DNA of 64,000 nucleotides from Chitinophaga silvatica (GTDB lineage: Bacteria > Bacteroidota > Bacteroidia > Chitinophagales > Chitinophagaceae), in NCBI RefSeq assembly GCF_003419895.1, contig NZ_QPMM01000011.1:186001-250000 (forward strand), in the 5' to 3' direction. Position 1 is the stretch's first letter, and every line of letters begins with the position of its first letter. Shown in pieces: positions 27,749 to 35,303 of the stretch. Below the pieces are notes generated by a model, which was given only the letters and a program-made list of their open reading frames with translations, was not told the DNA's origin and did no database searches. The translations under genes were made by a program, and so were the position numbers.

Positions 27749-28375
27749 TTATTTAATATTGCTTATGAAATATATAATTACCGCAGTTACCAATATCAAT
27801 AAGCTAATACCAAAGCACCATACCGATATTCCCGTGCAGATATATTTGCTGTTGGTTACCTTCGCAATGCTATGGATTTGCTCAGTTAAATGATCTGTGT
27901 ATTTATCTTCATCATCTAGTATAGAGTGGGCAGCTCGTTTGTACTCACTTGCTGAAGTGTATTTTTCTTGTATATGCCTAAAATATAAAATTGACGTTGG
28001 ATTTCTATTTCTTAGCCGTGGTCTTACTGCCAATATAGCAGCGATAATTGATATAAGGCTTAATGAACCAAATAATACTACAAAAGTTAGGGTGGTTGTG
28101 GAGTTTGTCAATGATGCAAAAACGGAATTTGCATTTGTATAAAATATTGTGAATAACACGCCGTAACTAGTAAGTATAATACTTGCTTTTGTTTCTGAAA
28201 ACCTCAACCATTCAATGTTGTTTTGTAGGATTAACCAGTATCGCTCTCCATGGTCAGCTGGAATAGACATCGTATTCTGGTTTGGTGTTGAGGATGTGTT
28301 TGGAGAGGGGGTATTTGCCGTTGCACTTCTTTGTGGTCCAGGAGTTGGACTCGAAGTGTGAGAATTAGAGTTCAT
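27749..28375 (-). CDS. Pycsar-effector-like membrane protein (PycTM, DUF5706 type)
   Basis: 208 residues. A Ser/Thr/Pro-rich N-terminal stretch (about 1-35; M36 is an alternative start) precedes ERYWLILQNNIEWLRFSETKAS, the conserved entry to the family. Three hydrophobic segments follow (about 67-84, 97-118 and 177-204). PycTM effectors bind cyclic pyrimidine nucleotides and damage the inner membrane, causing growth arrest or death of infected cells. The gene directly precedes the two cyclases, the gene content expected of a Pycsar system. The family call is from the WLRFSETKAS motif, topology and context. Confidence 0.75.
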   Translation of the reverse strand: MNSNSHTSSPTPGPQRSATANTPSPNTSSTPNQNTMSIPADHGERYWLILQNNIEWLRFSETKASIILTSYGVLFTIFYTNANSVFASLTNSTTTLTFVVLFGSLSLISIIAAILAVRPRLRNRNPTSILYFRHIQEKYTSASEYKRAAHSILDDEDKYTDHLTEQIHSIAKVTNSKYICTGISVWCFGISLLILVTAVIIYFISNIK

Positions 28376-28572
28376 CGAAAGGTCTGTTTAATCAATAAAT
28401 GAAATATCTACTACCTTAACAATAGTATAAAAAATGCCACTGTTAGAATAGTTAATAATAAATAATAATAGTACCTATAGGCTTACCTAGAGATTATGCA
28501 TATTTAGCCCTATTTTTTAGAGTTTAAATATTGCTCTTAAAATAGTTCTTACTAGTTTTTACTCTATTGGGA

Positions 28573-29199
28573 TTACTTTTCATCGATTAGACTAAGTTGA
28601 AAAGGTAGTCCATATGTTCGGCAGTAATCTTTAAGGAAGTCGTACCAGTTGTCGTATCGCTCCATCATCGCATTGGCATCATCTCTAAATTTTTTAAGAC
28701 TTTCTAGGCCTTTGGGAGTGAGGTGTTGAAAAAATTTAGCGTGTCGATTACCATCGGGCATTGCATGTTTTCTCAAAAATGGTAATACCTCTTTTTTGAA
28801 TCGCAGATAGATCAAGGTGATAACAATTTTAGCGACTACACTCGGCTTGGCATAGTTATTAGGATTTTTATCAGTCCATCCGCGTAGACGAAATATATTC
28901 TTGAAGAATGGATTTTCATTGGAAAATACTGGTTCATATGGTTGCCTCAAAGCTGTAATTTCTGCTTCGAGTTCTTCAAGGGAGGTTTTCTCTCCTCCTT
29001 GTAATTCAATTACTTCTTTTGCACGATTTCGCTTTCTTTCAACATCCTCTTTGGCTAACTGATCTGCACCTTTCGATAATAATTGAATCAGTTGCAGTTG
29101 TATCTGAACGTCATGTATAGGTTCATTGTTATTCATCATTCCTGACTCAATATCAGGATCAGCTTCTGCTTTAGAAACGTTTGCTCTTTTTTTATCCAT
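28573..29199 (-). CDS. P63C-domain protein
   Basis: 208 residues. The N-terminal 75 are charged and helical. The C-terminal part matches the phage P63C domain: PFFKNIFRLRGW, KPSVVAKIVITLIYLRFKKEVLPFLRK, then a Gly/Arg/His stretch and FFQHLTPKGLESLKKFRDDANAMM. P63C domains occur at the end of prophage and island proteins; their function is not established. It starts 7 nt after the HTH/protease gene stops, so the two are co-transcribed; a 197-nt gap separates it from the effector gene. Confidence 0.7.
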   Translation of the reverse strand: MDKKRANVSKAEADPDIESGMMNNNEPIHDVQIQLQLIQLLSKGADQLAKEDVERKRNRAKEVIELQGGEKTSLEELEAEITALRQPYEPVFSNENPFFKNIFRLRGWTDKNPNNYAKPSVVAKIVITLIYLRFKKEVLPFLRKHAMPDGNRHAKFFQHLTPKGLESLKKFRDDANAMMERYDNWYDFLKDYCRTYGLPFQLSLIDEK

Positions 29200-29206
29200 G
29201 TTAATA

Positions 29207-30403
29207 CTAATTATAGATTTCTTTTTTTTGCTTCTGTAGACTTTCAGAAGTTATTTCCTCATTCCATGGGATTTCCATTAAATTCGTTGCCTCTGCAATA
29301 CCCGGAGAAGTTTTGCGAGCCATGGCCCAATACTTACCACTGTTTCTGGAATCAAAAGCTTGAAATAAGTATATCATACTATAGTGGACGTGATTTTCTT
29401 CTGCGAATTGCTTAACATAGGTTTCATCTTGTAAATACTTCTTGATGTAAGTAGATTTTTCCACAGAGAATAAATAAGTTCTCGCAAAGTTATCAGCCAT
29501 TTTATCGCGCTCCTTTACTGTTAATGGAATATCATCGCCATCTTCTGTGATATGATATGAATTTGTCGAAATGTCCTCTAGATCAAACAATACGTGATAT
29601 AATTCATGCATCAAAGCAAACCATAGTGTGCCATAAAAGCCCATTAAATCCGTTAGGACTATGCATGGAGTTGTATTTATGGTCATTGTAGCTCCCCTTA
29701 GCTGCAAAGTTGGCATCGGAGGTTGATATATAACCGTTATGCCTAGTTTGTAAAGTGATCTTATTACCTCAATTAGTCCTTTTTCAACATTTGTGCAGTG
29801 CCATCGAATTTGAGGAATATATTCAATCAATTGCTGTCTGTGATATGGGTAAGGGTTGTCTAGTTCTTCAAACATCCATTTGGCAGTGGTGATCCAGAGA
29901 GCTCTAGTAAGTTCATTCTTTGGTTGGATTATTCCGGCACTAAATGCCACATGGTTTTCTGGCTTGCGGTACTCATATATAGAGTTAAGGCCAAGTCGAT
30001 TTAATAACTTATTTTCGATATGCTTAAAATCACCTAAAGTATTAATAAAGCCAGCTTTCCTTAATACAGCGAGATCAAAGTTTTCTTTAATAAATCGTAT
30101 TTTTTCAGTTGATACTTCATTATTTGAGATGTATTTCTCAAGTGCAATTGCATATAGTTTGACAACACGGTCTAGTGGTAGTTGTAAAAAGTTAGCAAGT
30201 TTTACTAGGTTGGTGAAATCAACCATTTTTTGTGTGCCATCAAGGATGCCGTCTAATGCACGTGATTGCATTTCCAGCAACGGTAAAACGGCATTTGTTG
30301 ATGTATCTAGGTTTCTTATCCTTTCTTCGAACAAATCTCTTAGTGACTCTTCTGGTCGAAAGAGATTGTTTATTAATTCGTTAGCAAATTCGTTATCCGG
30401 CAT
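29207..30403 (-). CDS. XRE-type HTH fused to ImmA/IrrE metallopeptidase (regulator)
   Basis: 398 residues. An N-terminal XRE-like helical DNA-binding domain (about 18-90; AVLPLLEMQSRALDGIL, LVKLANFLQLPLDRVV) is joined to a zinc metallopeptidase of the ImmA/IrrE type with HELYH at 266-270 and KMADNFARTYL downstream, where the Asp could be the third ligand. ImmA/IrrE enzymes cleave repressors after DNA damage or phage cues; separate HTH and IrrE-like proteins (CapH and CapP) control some CBASS systems. Here both activities are in one chain, heading the defence operon. Two palindromes upstream are its likely operators. Confidence 0.8.
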   Translation of the reverse strand: MPDNEFANELINNLFRPEESLRDLFEERIRNLDTSTNAVLPLLEMQSRALDGILDGTQKMVDFTNLVKLANFLQLPLDRVVKLYAIALEKYISNNEVSTEKIRFIKENFDLAVLRKAGFINTLGDFKHIENKLLNRLGLNSIYEYRKPENHVAFSAGIIQPKNELTRALWITTAKWMFEELDNPYPYHRQQLIEYIPQIRWHCTNVEKGLIEVIRSLYKLGITVIYQPPMPTLQLRGATMTINTTPCIVLTDLMGFYGTLWFALMHELYHVLFDLEDISTNSYHITEDGDDIPLTVKERDKMADNFARTYLFSVEKSTYIKKYLQDETYVKQFAEENHVHYSMIYLFQAFDSRNSGKYWAMARKTSPGIAEATNLMEIPWNEEITSESLQKQKKEIYN

Positions 30404-30424
30404 TTTTGGCTAAAGTTCTTGTTT

Positions 30425-30483
30425 CTTGTAAATTTACAAGACAAATGTAGTTTATTTTTTCATTTTGCTTGTAAAGTTACAAG
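30425..30483 (-). promoter_or_regulatory. Operator pair flanking a -7 box upstream of the HTH/ImmA gene
   Basis: CTTGTAAATTTACAAG (30425-30440) is a perfect 16-bp palindrome. A second copy, CTTGTAAAGTTACAAG (30468-30483), differs at one central base; the centres are 43 bp apart. Between them lies a minus-strand TACATTTG -7 element (30442-30449), 39 nt from the start codon. A repressor on either site would cover the promoter, pointing to autoregulation. Confidence 0.7.
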
Positions 30484-30574
30484 AAATTGTTTTCCACATT
30501 GTGTGAAAAATTAATTGTTCAACTTAAATAATGATTATATGCGTATTGCCATAATGAAAGCGTAGATCTAAGCG

Positions 30575-30798
30575 GTTTATAGGTCTCGCTTCGGCCTCAG
30601 TCGGCAAAAAGGGCGCCAGTCCGCTACGCCCCTCCGCTTCGCTCCGGGGCTTCGCTCCCTGTCACCCTTTTTGCGCTCCTTCGTCCTCCGCTCGGGCAGC
30701 TCTCGGTCTTGCTCATTTCTTACGATGCTGTGTCCCCGCTAGGACCGCAATCCCTTCGCTGCCCACTTTGTCCGCCCCCCGCCTCCGCCCCCTGTATC
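30575..30798. repeat. GC-rich low-complexity repeat block, left part
   Basis: Very GC-rich and pyrimidine-skewed, unlike the AT-rich surroundings, with iterations such as CCCCTCCGCTTCGCTCCGGG and TTCGCTCC. No gene is supported. The same kind of sequence continues on the other side of the IS3 element, so the IS split or abuts the block. Confidence 0.6.
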
Positions 30799-30858
30799 GT
30801 CCTAAAATAAGTTTACAAATTTTGCAAATAAGTCCTAAAATAAGTTTGCGTTTTGTTA

Positions 30859-31809
30859 TTAATCCGATTCTTCCTTTACAACTGTCTTTCTATGATAATA
30901 ATTTTTCCATAACCTTGTTGTTTCAACTTGATTGTGATGAACAAAATTAGGATACAAGTTGCTAATGCTCATATGTGGTCTGTCATTATTATATAAGCCT
31001 ACAACATCATGTAATAAATTGCAGGCCTCCTTAATGGATTCTACCTGGTATGCACTCAGATATTCGTTTTTGAGTATTCCATTTATTCTTTCGGCTATGG
31101 CATTGTCTCTTGGATCACCTGATTCGGTCATGCTAATATCAATTTCATTATCTTGTAACAGTTTTACGTATTGATTACTGCAATATTGAATGCCACGGTC
31201 ACTATGATGGCAAAGTGGCAAACGACTACCCAAAATTAACTTGAGTGTCCTTACGGCCATTTGTAATGCCTGCAGACATCCCACTGCTTCCAAATTATCA
31301 GCGACATGGTAACCCACAATTTTCTTAGAGTAAGCATCCGTAACCAGACTTATGTACAGATGTCTGTCATCATTAATTTTCCAATAGGTTATATCACTTA
31401 CCCAAATTTGATTGGGCCTTGACGGAACTATACCCGTGATTAAGTTGGGATATTTTCTAAACCAATGCTTAGACATAGTTGTCATTGCTTTCCTTTTTCT
31501 ACGCCTGATTAATAAATTGTTCCTGGCTAATAAATCGAATAGGGCATCTCTACCCATTTTAATTTGATGCGATTTAAGAAATGGGTCTATTTTTCCATAA
31601 ATTTTACGCACCCCCAGCTTCGGATGTAGCGTGCGTATAGCATTTATTTCTTTTAATACCAGGCTTTCTTCTATGCCAACCTCTATTTGTCTGTAACTAT
31701 CCTGGTAATAGGCCTGACGGGTAATACCAAACCAACCGCATAACCTGGCCAGACTTATGCGAGAATATTGTTCCTTTATAAGTGCTATGGTTTGGTACTG
31801 TACTTTTTT
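30859..31809 (-). CDS. IS3-family transposase OrfB (DDE integrase), made by -1 frameshift
   Basis: The frame continues from the slippery site to 30859, about 317 residues. It begins with a helical HTH_21-like segment and has the rve core with DDE residues in VSDITYWK, HHSDRGIQY and DNAIAERINGILKNEY. The first conventional start inside the frame (a GTG near 31611) would delete the N-terminal portion, so OrfB is most likely expressed only as the OrfAB fusion. Confidence 0.8.
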   Translation of the reverse strand, partial: KKVQYQTIALIKEQYSRISLARLCGWFGITRQAYYQDSYRQIEVGIEESLVLKEINAIRTLHPKLGVRKIYGKIDPFLKSHQIKMGRDALFDLLARNNLLIRRRKRKAMTTMSKHWFRKYPNLITGIVPSRPNQIWVSDITYWKINDDRHLYISLVTDAYSKKIVGYHVADNLEAVGCLQALQMAVRTLKLILGSRLPLCHHSDRGIQYCSNQYVKLLQDNEIDISMTESGDPRDNAIAERINGILKNEYLSAYQVESIKEACNLLHDVVGLYNNDRPHMSISNLYPNFVHHNQVETTRLWKNYYHRKTVVKEESD

Positions 31810-32192
31810 CTGATATTTATTTTAAACTCTTTTTCAGCAATATCAACCATGGTAGAAAAGGCAATAGCTTTCATTTCGGCGTCTTTTAGTTGCTTCTCCA
31901 ATTCAGTAATACGCTTTTCCAATTGCTTTTTCTCGAAATCGTTATTAGCAGATTGATTTGGTTTTGTTGCTATTAGAAAGGAGCTTTGATCAGGTAATCT
32001 ACGTTTTTTCTCCGATGTCTCATATCCCAATTCCCGCATCCATTTCAAAATCTTACCATGTTCTTCCATTTGACCAGTATATTCTTCCCAGATAGATTGT
32101 TTCGTTCTATTTGAGCTCAAAAAGGCCTGAATGATAAGATGCTTGTCGCTTTCCTGATAGTAACCTTCCCTAAGTTTGACGATTTTCATCAT
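31785..32192 (-). CDS. IS3-family OrfA with programmed -1 frameshift site
   Basis: 135 residues with an N-terminal HTH (SDKHLIIQAFLSSNRTKQSI) and a C-terminal coiled coil (KKQLEKRITELEKQLKDAE, residues about 88-106) for multimerisation. Near its end the minus strand reads A_AAA_AAG (plus 31803-31809), the canonical IS3 slippery heptamer. A -1 shift there leaves the OrfA frame and enters OrfB without meeting a stop, producing the fused transposase. Confidence 0.8.
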   Translation of the reverse strand: MMKIVKLREGYYQESDKHLIIQAFLSSNRTKQSIWEEYTGQMEEHGKILKWMRELGYETSEKKRRLPDQSSFLIATKPNQSANNDFEKKQLEKRITELEKQLKDAEMKAIAFSTMVDIAEKEFKINIRKKYSTKP

Positions 32193-32226
32193 TTTTTACA
32201 CGTTTTGTGTAAACCTATTTTAGGAC

Positions 32227-32632
32227 AAGACACCCGGCCTTTCATTTTTGATTTTGCCGTCCGCTCCGCTCCCGGCGAGACATATGTCGAAGGCGCGGCT
32301 TGCTGTGGCTTCGCCTCACTTGCCCTGCGCTTGCCCTTCACTCGCCCCTCCGCTTCGCTACGGGGCTCGTTCCGGGCTTCGCTCCGGGCTGCGTTCGGCT
32401 CCCGCCACAGCAGCCGGGGGCGGTTGGGCGGCGGGGGCGGGGGCCTCCACTAATCTACGATCAAATCAACGGCGCCACCTGGATGCTATAACCCCAACGG
32501 CTCGACGATAACAGCGGAGATATAAATGGGAGATGGTAGCGGAGATCGAAATTTGAACAAAGAAAAATCGAAAAAAGGAAAGCAAAGATCGGAACGGAAA
32601 TGAAAATAGGAAAAAGACTACGGCATAAAGCT
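32227..32632. repeat. GC-rich low-complexity repeat block, right part, no gene
   Basis: 32245-32455 is very GC-rich with motifs shared with the left part (CCCCTCCGCTTCGCTACGGG, TTCGCTCCGGGC) and ends in a G/C-rich run. Open frames across it are compositional artefacts. 32456-32632 shows nothing recognisable. Confidence 0.55.
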
Positions 32633-33052
32633 TTAGAATATGGGCTCAACTTCTGATCCTGCACCAGCGACATCAAGTAAATCAGCTTTTGTGCTACACG
32701 AATTTATTCCGTTTCCTTTTTCTCTTTTCATTTTGCCGTTCCGGGAAGATGGCTTTCTTTTTTTCTGTTTTTCTTTGTCAAAATTTTTTATGAAAGCCCG
32801 TATATGATAGTAGCGATGATTGGTGCGGTTGGCCATTGTTCGCTTCCCCTGGCATACGGTATCATCGCCGGCGCTGTATCTATTTCGGCAGCCATAACGA
32901 TTCACGTTAATCGCGTAGGCATCTCCACAGAGTAGCTTTATCCAACCTGCAGTATTATTGATAATAGCGGATAGGGCATGAGAATAAGGGAGCGCGAACC
33001 TGAGCTTCAGAACCTTGATCAACTTTTGTTTATCGCGCTGCGTCCGTGCCAA
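32633..33052 (-). CDS. Doubtful hypothetical ORF, 139 residues
   Basis: Open frame with a basic central stretch (FIKNFDKEKQKKRKPSSRN). No family, no clear ribosome-binding site and no tight neighbour. The tail is low complexity. It may be a remnant of an island gene or a chance frame. Confidence 0.25.
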   Translation of the reverse strand: MARTQRDKQKLIKVLKLRFALPYSHALSAIINNTAGWIKLLCGDAYAINVNRYGCRNRYSAGDDTVCQGKRTMANRTNHRYYHIRAFIKNFDKEKQKKRKPSSRNGKMKREKGNGINSCSTKADLLDVAGAGSEVEPIF

Positions 33053-33460
33053 AAGATGATGGGGGCAGCTTTTAGTTAAGTGCTTGGCATCCGATCTTTG
33101 ACCAGCGAAAGAATATGGGCCGATCAGCTGTTACCCATCATCTATTTGTCCCGGACGTTCCTGTTTTTTGTTGTTTACTGGCGTTAACCAGCGTGTATAA
33201 ATGATTTCTGACGGGAAATCTTCTGACTGGGAAAAAGCGGATAAAGGAGCGTTTATAGTTAACCGTTAACATATAAGTAACAGCTAAGCACGCATTGCCA
33301 TAACTCCTCGCAACCGAACAACCCCACCAATCGAGGCCCCACACCTGGGGCCTGACTGGTACCATAAAATCAATAACATACGGATCCCCTTGCCATGATA
33401 AGCAGGTAGTCAAAATGAGAATTAAATTATTATGGATTGGGTAGAGGTGGAGTTTACAGC
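33053..33460. other. Intergenic stretch without a supported gene
   Basis: About 400 bases. An open minus-strand frame exists but looks random. A tandem pair of GTTAAC hexamers (gttaaccgttaac, near 33260) and a near repeat of tctgacgggaaa/tctgactgggaaa are the only patterns seen. Confidence 0.4.
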
Positions 33461-33613
33461 CTATAGCGCCTTTTTGGCTCTTAGTTTATATCTTTTTCTT
33501 ACTTCTTTGAGATCTTTTAATAAAAGCTCAATGTTGCCGTAATATTTGAGGCTCATTTCTTCTTTAATTCGCCGAGCCTCGGCCACGGCGTCATACGGTT
33601 TGTCTTGTTTCAT
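33461..33613 (-). CDS. Small 50-residue ORF translationally coupled to the PIN gene
   Basis: A 50-codon frame whose ATG overlaps the PIN-gene stop as ATGA (33610-33613), a classic coupling arrangement. The product is basic and helical (begins MKQDKPYDAVAEARRIKEEM, then a Lys/Arg-rich tail ending KKAL). No family was recognised; the size and position suit an antitoxin or accessory factor of the adjacent PIN-domain toxin. Real expression is inferred from the overlap and charge pattern only. Confidence 0.55.
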   Translation of the reverse strand: MKQDKPYDAVAEARRIKEEMSLKYYGNIELLLKDLKEVRKRYKLRAKKAL

Positions 33614-34071
33614 GGCAGATCTGGTTTTAAGATTTCTCTTGGTGTCCGAATGTCAATTGTTCGGTAACCCATCTGCAAGTTAATGGAATTATACATTTTA
33701 ATCCTGTTTAGATTAACGAGGTGTTTGAAATTCCAACTGGCAAGCACATCAGCATTTTGCAAGGTTGCCAAAGCGATATGTAAGGCATCGTTATGGCATT
33801 TGTTAGTTAATGCGCCTTGCTCAATATATGCCTGTGCTAATTGCGCGGCTTTCAATGTTGTTTTGATTTCAATTTTAAATCTTGTTGGAACCTCATCAGG
33901 TTTGCTAAGTATATTGGGCCCTGCCCGTTCTAATTCTGCTTTTACAACATCTGAAAGTATGAGCTTACTTGTACCAGATTTAAATTCTTCAAAGAGGGCA
34001 TTGCTATATACCTCAAATTCTTTGTCGAAACACCCTCCAATAACGGAGGTGTCAGTATAAATATTTAACAT
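33610..34071 (-). CDS. PIN-domain ribonuclease (VapC-like toxin)
   Basis: 153 residues. PIN features: an acidic residue right after the first strand (IYTDTSVIGGCFD), Glu in LSDVVKAELERAG, Asp in KCHNDALHIALA and an Asn/Asp region in LASWNFKHL. PIN toxins of type II systems cleave tRNA or rRNA. The upstream gene (33-nt gap) encodes a SymE/AbrB-like protein and the downstream one a small basic protein, either of which could be the antitoxin. Confidence 0.8.
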   Translation of the reverse strand: MLNIYTDTSVIGGCFDKEFEVYSNALFEEFKSGTSKLILSDVVKAELERAGPNILSKPDEVPTRFKIEIKTTLKAAQLAQAYIEQGALTNKCHNDALHIALATLQNADVLASWNFKHLVNLNRIKMYNSINLQMGYRTIDIRTPREILKPDLP

Positions 34072-34103
34072 ATGTGGGTTAACTAAAGGTTTTTCAATTT
34101 TGA

Positions 34104-34355
34104 TTAGCGGCTTCTCAGATAGTCCGTAAGCATTTCCTTATACTTATCTGACAGATGGTGGGGTGTAGGCGATTTCTCTTTTATTGTTATGTTAAGTGCG
34201 TTATCCTGGACAGTGATTTGAACCGTGTCGCCTATCTCAAAGCCGGCTTTTTCCAGCCATACTCCTGAAAGGCTAATCCAAGGAGAACATCTGCAATCAT
34301 TTAGCCTTGAAAAGGCTTTGTAGGTAATTTTGTGAATTCTGCTTTTGTGTTCCAT
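34104..34355 (-). CDS. SymE-like / AbrB-fold protein
   Basis: 83 residues. CSPWISLSGVWLEKAGFEIGDTVQI followed by ALNITIKE (given here as separate blocks) matches the SymE family, with its SGxWLxxAGF core. SymE itself is a swapped-hairpin AbrB-like protein described as an SOS-controlled toxin in E. coli. Next to a PIN toxin it could be the DNA-binding antitoxin. A -7-like TACATTTG (minus strand, 34386-34393) lies 31 nt upstream. Confidence 0.65.
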   Translation of the reverse strand: MEHKSRIHKITYKAFSRLNDCRCSPWISLSGVWLEKAGFEIGDTVQITVQDNALNITIKEKSPTPHHLSDKYKEMLTDYLRSR

Positions 34356-34382
34356 AAGACTTAATTTTTTAATTATTTTATA

Positions 34383-34396
34383 CTACAAATGTAGTC
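34383..34396 (-). promoter_or_regulatory. Dyad over the -7 box of the SymE/PIN module
   Basis: ACTACA-AA-TGTAGT, six-base perfect arms, covers a minus-strand TACATTTG promoter element (34386-34393). AGTCT-type repeats follow at about 34394-34430. A regulator could bind here, either the SymE-like protein or the divergent XRE protein. Confidence 0.45.
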
Positions 34397-34606
34397 TTTT
34401 GGACTCATATAAAAAAGTCTAAAAGGGCTTATTTGATTAAAATAGTGTCATATTAACGTCATTATTTGAGTCTTATGGGTATTTAAAGAGTTATATTACA
34501 CTCTTTGTAAGTGTAGGTGTTGTATGTATTTTTTAATGTATGTGTAAGCGGGGTTGACTTCAACTTTTACTTTAAAGTCCTATTTTTAGTGAAATCACAA
34601 TGCTTT

Positions 34607-34954
34607 ATGTCATTCGGAGAAAGACTAACACTATCCAGAAAACGGAAGAATTTAACTCAGGACCAGTTGGGAACCGCTATAGGTACAAATCGGGATATGG
34701 TAGGGAAATACGAAAGGGATGCTACAGTGCCTTCGATAGATACAGCTGGCAAAATGGCTGACGTTTTAAGCGTATCACTTGACTATTTGGTTCGGAACAT
34801 CAACCCTGAAGCCGAAACTGCTTCGAACCTTTCACCTTTACTTTTAGGGAAATTAGAAAACCTTGAAAAGTTATCAATAAAGGATCAGGAATATTTGATG
34901 GCGGTAATTGACGCTTTTATTGCCAAATCAAAGCTTGAATCAATCATGAAATAA
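34607..34954 (+). CDS. XRE-family transcription regulator
   Basis: 115 residues from the ATG at 34607; a longer frame upstream is hydrophobic and not family-like. HTH_3 domain about 1-62 (FGERLTLSRKRKNLTQDQLG, NRDMVGKYERDATVPS, ADVLSVSLDYLV) and a helical C-terminal tail (about 75-115) that may dimerise. It is divergent from the SymE/PIN module and may act on that promoter or as an island repressor. Confidence 0.8.
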   Translation: MSFGERLTLSRKRKNLTQDQLGTAIGTNRDMVGKYERDATVPSIDTAGKMADVLSVSLDYLVRNINPEAETASNLSPLLLGKLENLEKLSIKDQEYLMAVIDAFIAKSKLESIMK

Positions 34955-34979
34955 AAAAAGCCTTCGCAGACGCGAAGGC
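34953..34979 (-). terminator. Terminator for the leftward pair of unidentified genes
   Basis: A perfect 8-bp stem GCCTTCGC/GCGAAGGC with an AGAC loop. On the minus strand it is followed by seven T, so it ends leftward transcripts from 35045-36071. Confidence 0.75.
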
Positions 34980-35044
34980 CGAACAATACACCAAACAAAT
35001 CCTATAGGTAACCAACACCTTATGGACAAGCTTTTCTAAAGGCT

Positions 35045-35257
35045 TTAACTTCCTTCTTCTTCGTGGACCGCTGCCTGGCTTACGCCGCTCATAACGGTTC
35101 CGGCTACAGCCAGATAACCGGCAATCTTAGCGACAATGACCGGCAACGCAGGAACGCCCAACAAAGCGCCACTGATGGCAGTTAGGATCAAACCTATATT
35201 TCTGACCTTACCGAAAAAAGGAGGCGTTTTTGCCACAAATCTTTGTGTAAGTTTCAT
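35045..35257 (-). CDS. Small membrane protein (70 residues)
   Basis: Basic N-terminus (MKLTQRFVAKTPPFFGKVRN) followed by two hydrophobic segments (about 20-36 and 38-58) and an acidic end (HEEEGS). Size and topology resemble holins or small coat-type proteins, but no family was recognised. It follows the 255-residue gene by 46 nt on the same strand and shares its terminator. Confidence 0.55.
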   Translation of the reverse strand: MKLTQRFVAKTPPFFGKVRNIGLILTAISGALLGVPALPVIVAKIAGYLAVAGTVMSGVSQAAVHEEEGS

Positions 35258-35303
35258 ACAACCAAATTTAAAGGGTGAACAAAATCAGATACCATCTTGG
35301 ATC

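Larger units (their letters stand above)
30799..32226 (-). mobile_element. IS3-family insertion sequence
   Basis: About 1.43 kb with terminal inverted repeats, left GTCCTAAAATAAGTTTAC (30799-30816) and right GTAAACCTATTTTAGGAC (32209-32226), one mismatch between them. An extra copy of the left motif starts at 30833. Two overlapping transposase frames are joined by a slippery heptamer. No target-site duplication could be seen. Both frames look intact, so it may be active. Confidence 0.8.

Noticed and set aside
26003..28375. CBASS system
   Set aside because: No CD-NTase-type nucleotidyltransferase signature (GS...DxD); the enzymes are class III cyclases, so the Pycsar type fits better.
32139..32511. 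Several overlapping plus-strand frames through the GC-rich block
   Set aside because: They arise from low stop frequency in GC-rich repeats; products are Arg/Gly/Ala-rich with no fold.
33138..33413. 91-codon open frame on the minus strand
   Set aside because: Composition looks random, no family or coupling to neighbours, and no promoter or ribosome-binding signal.
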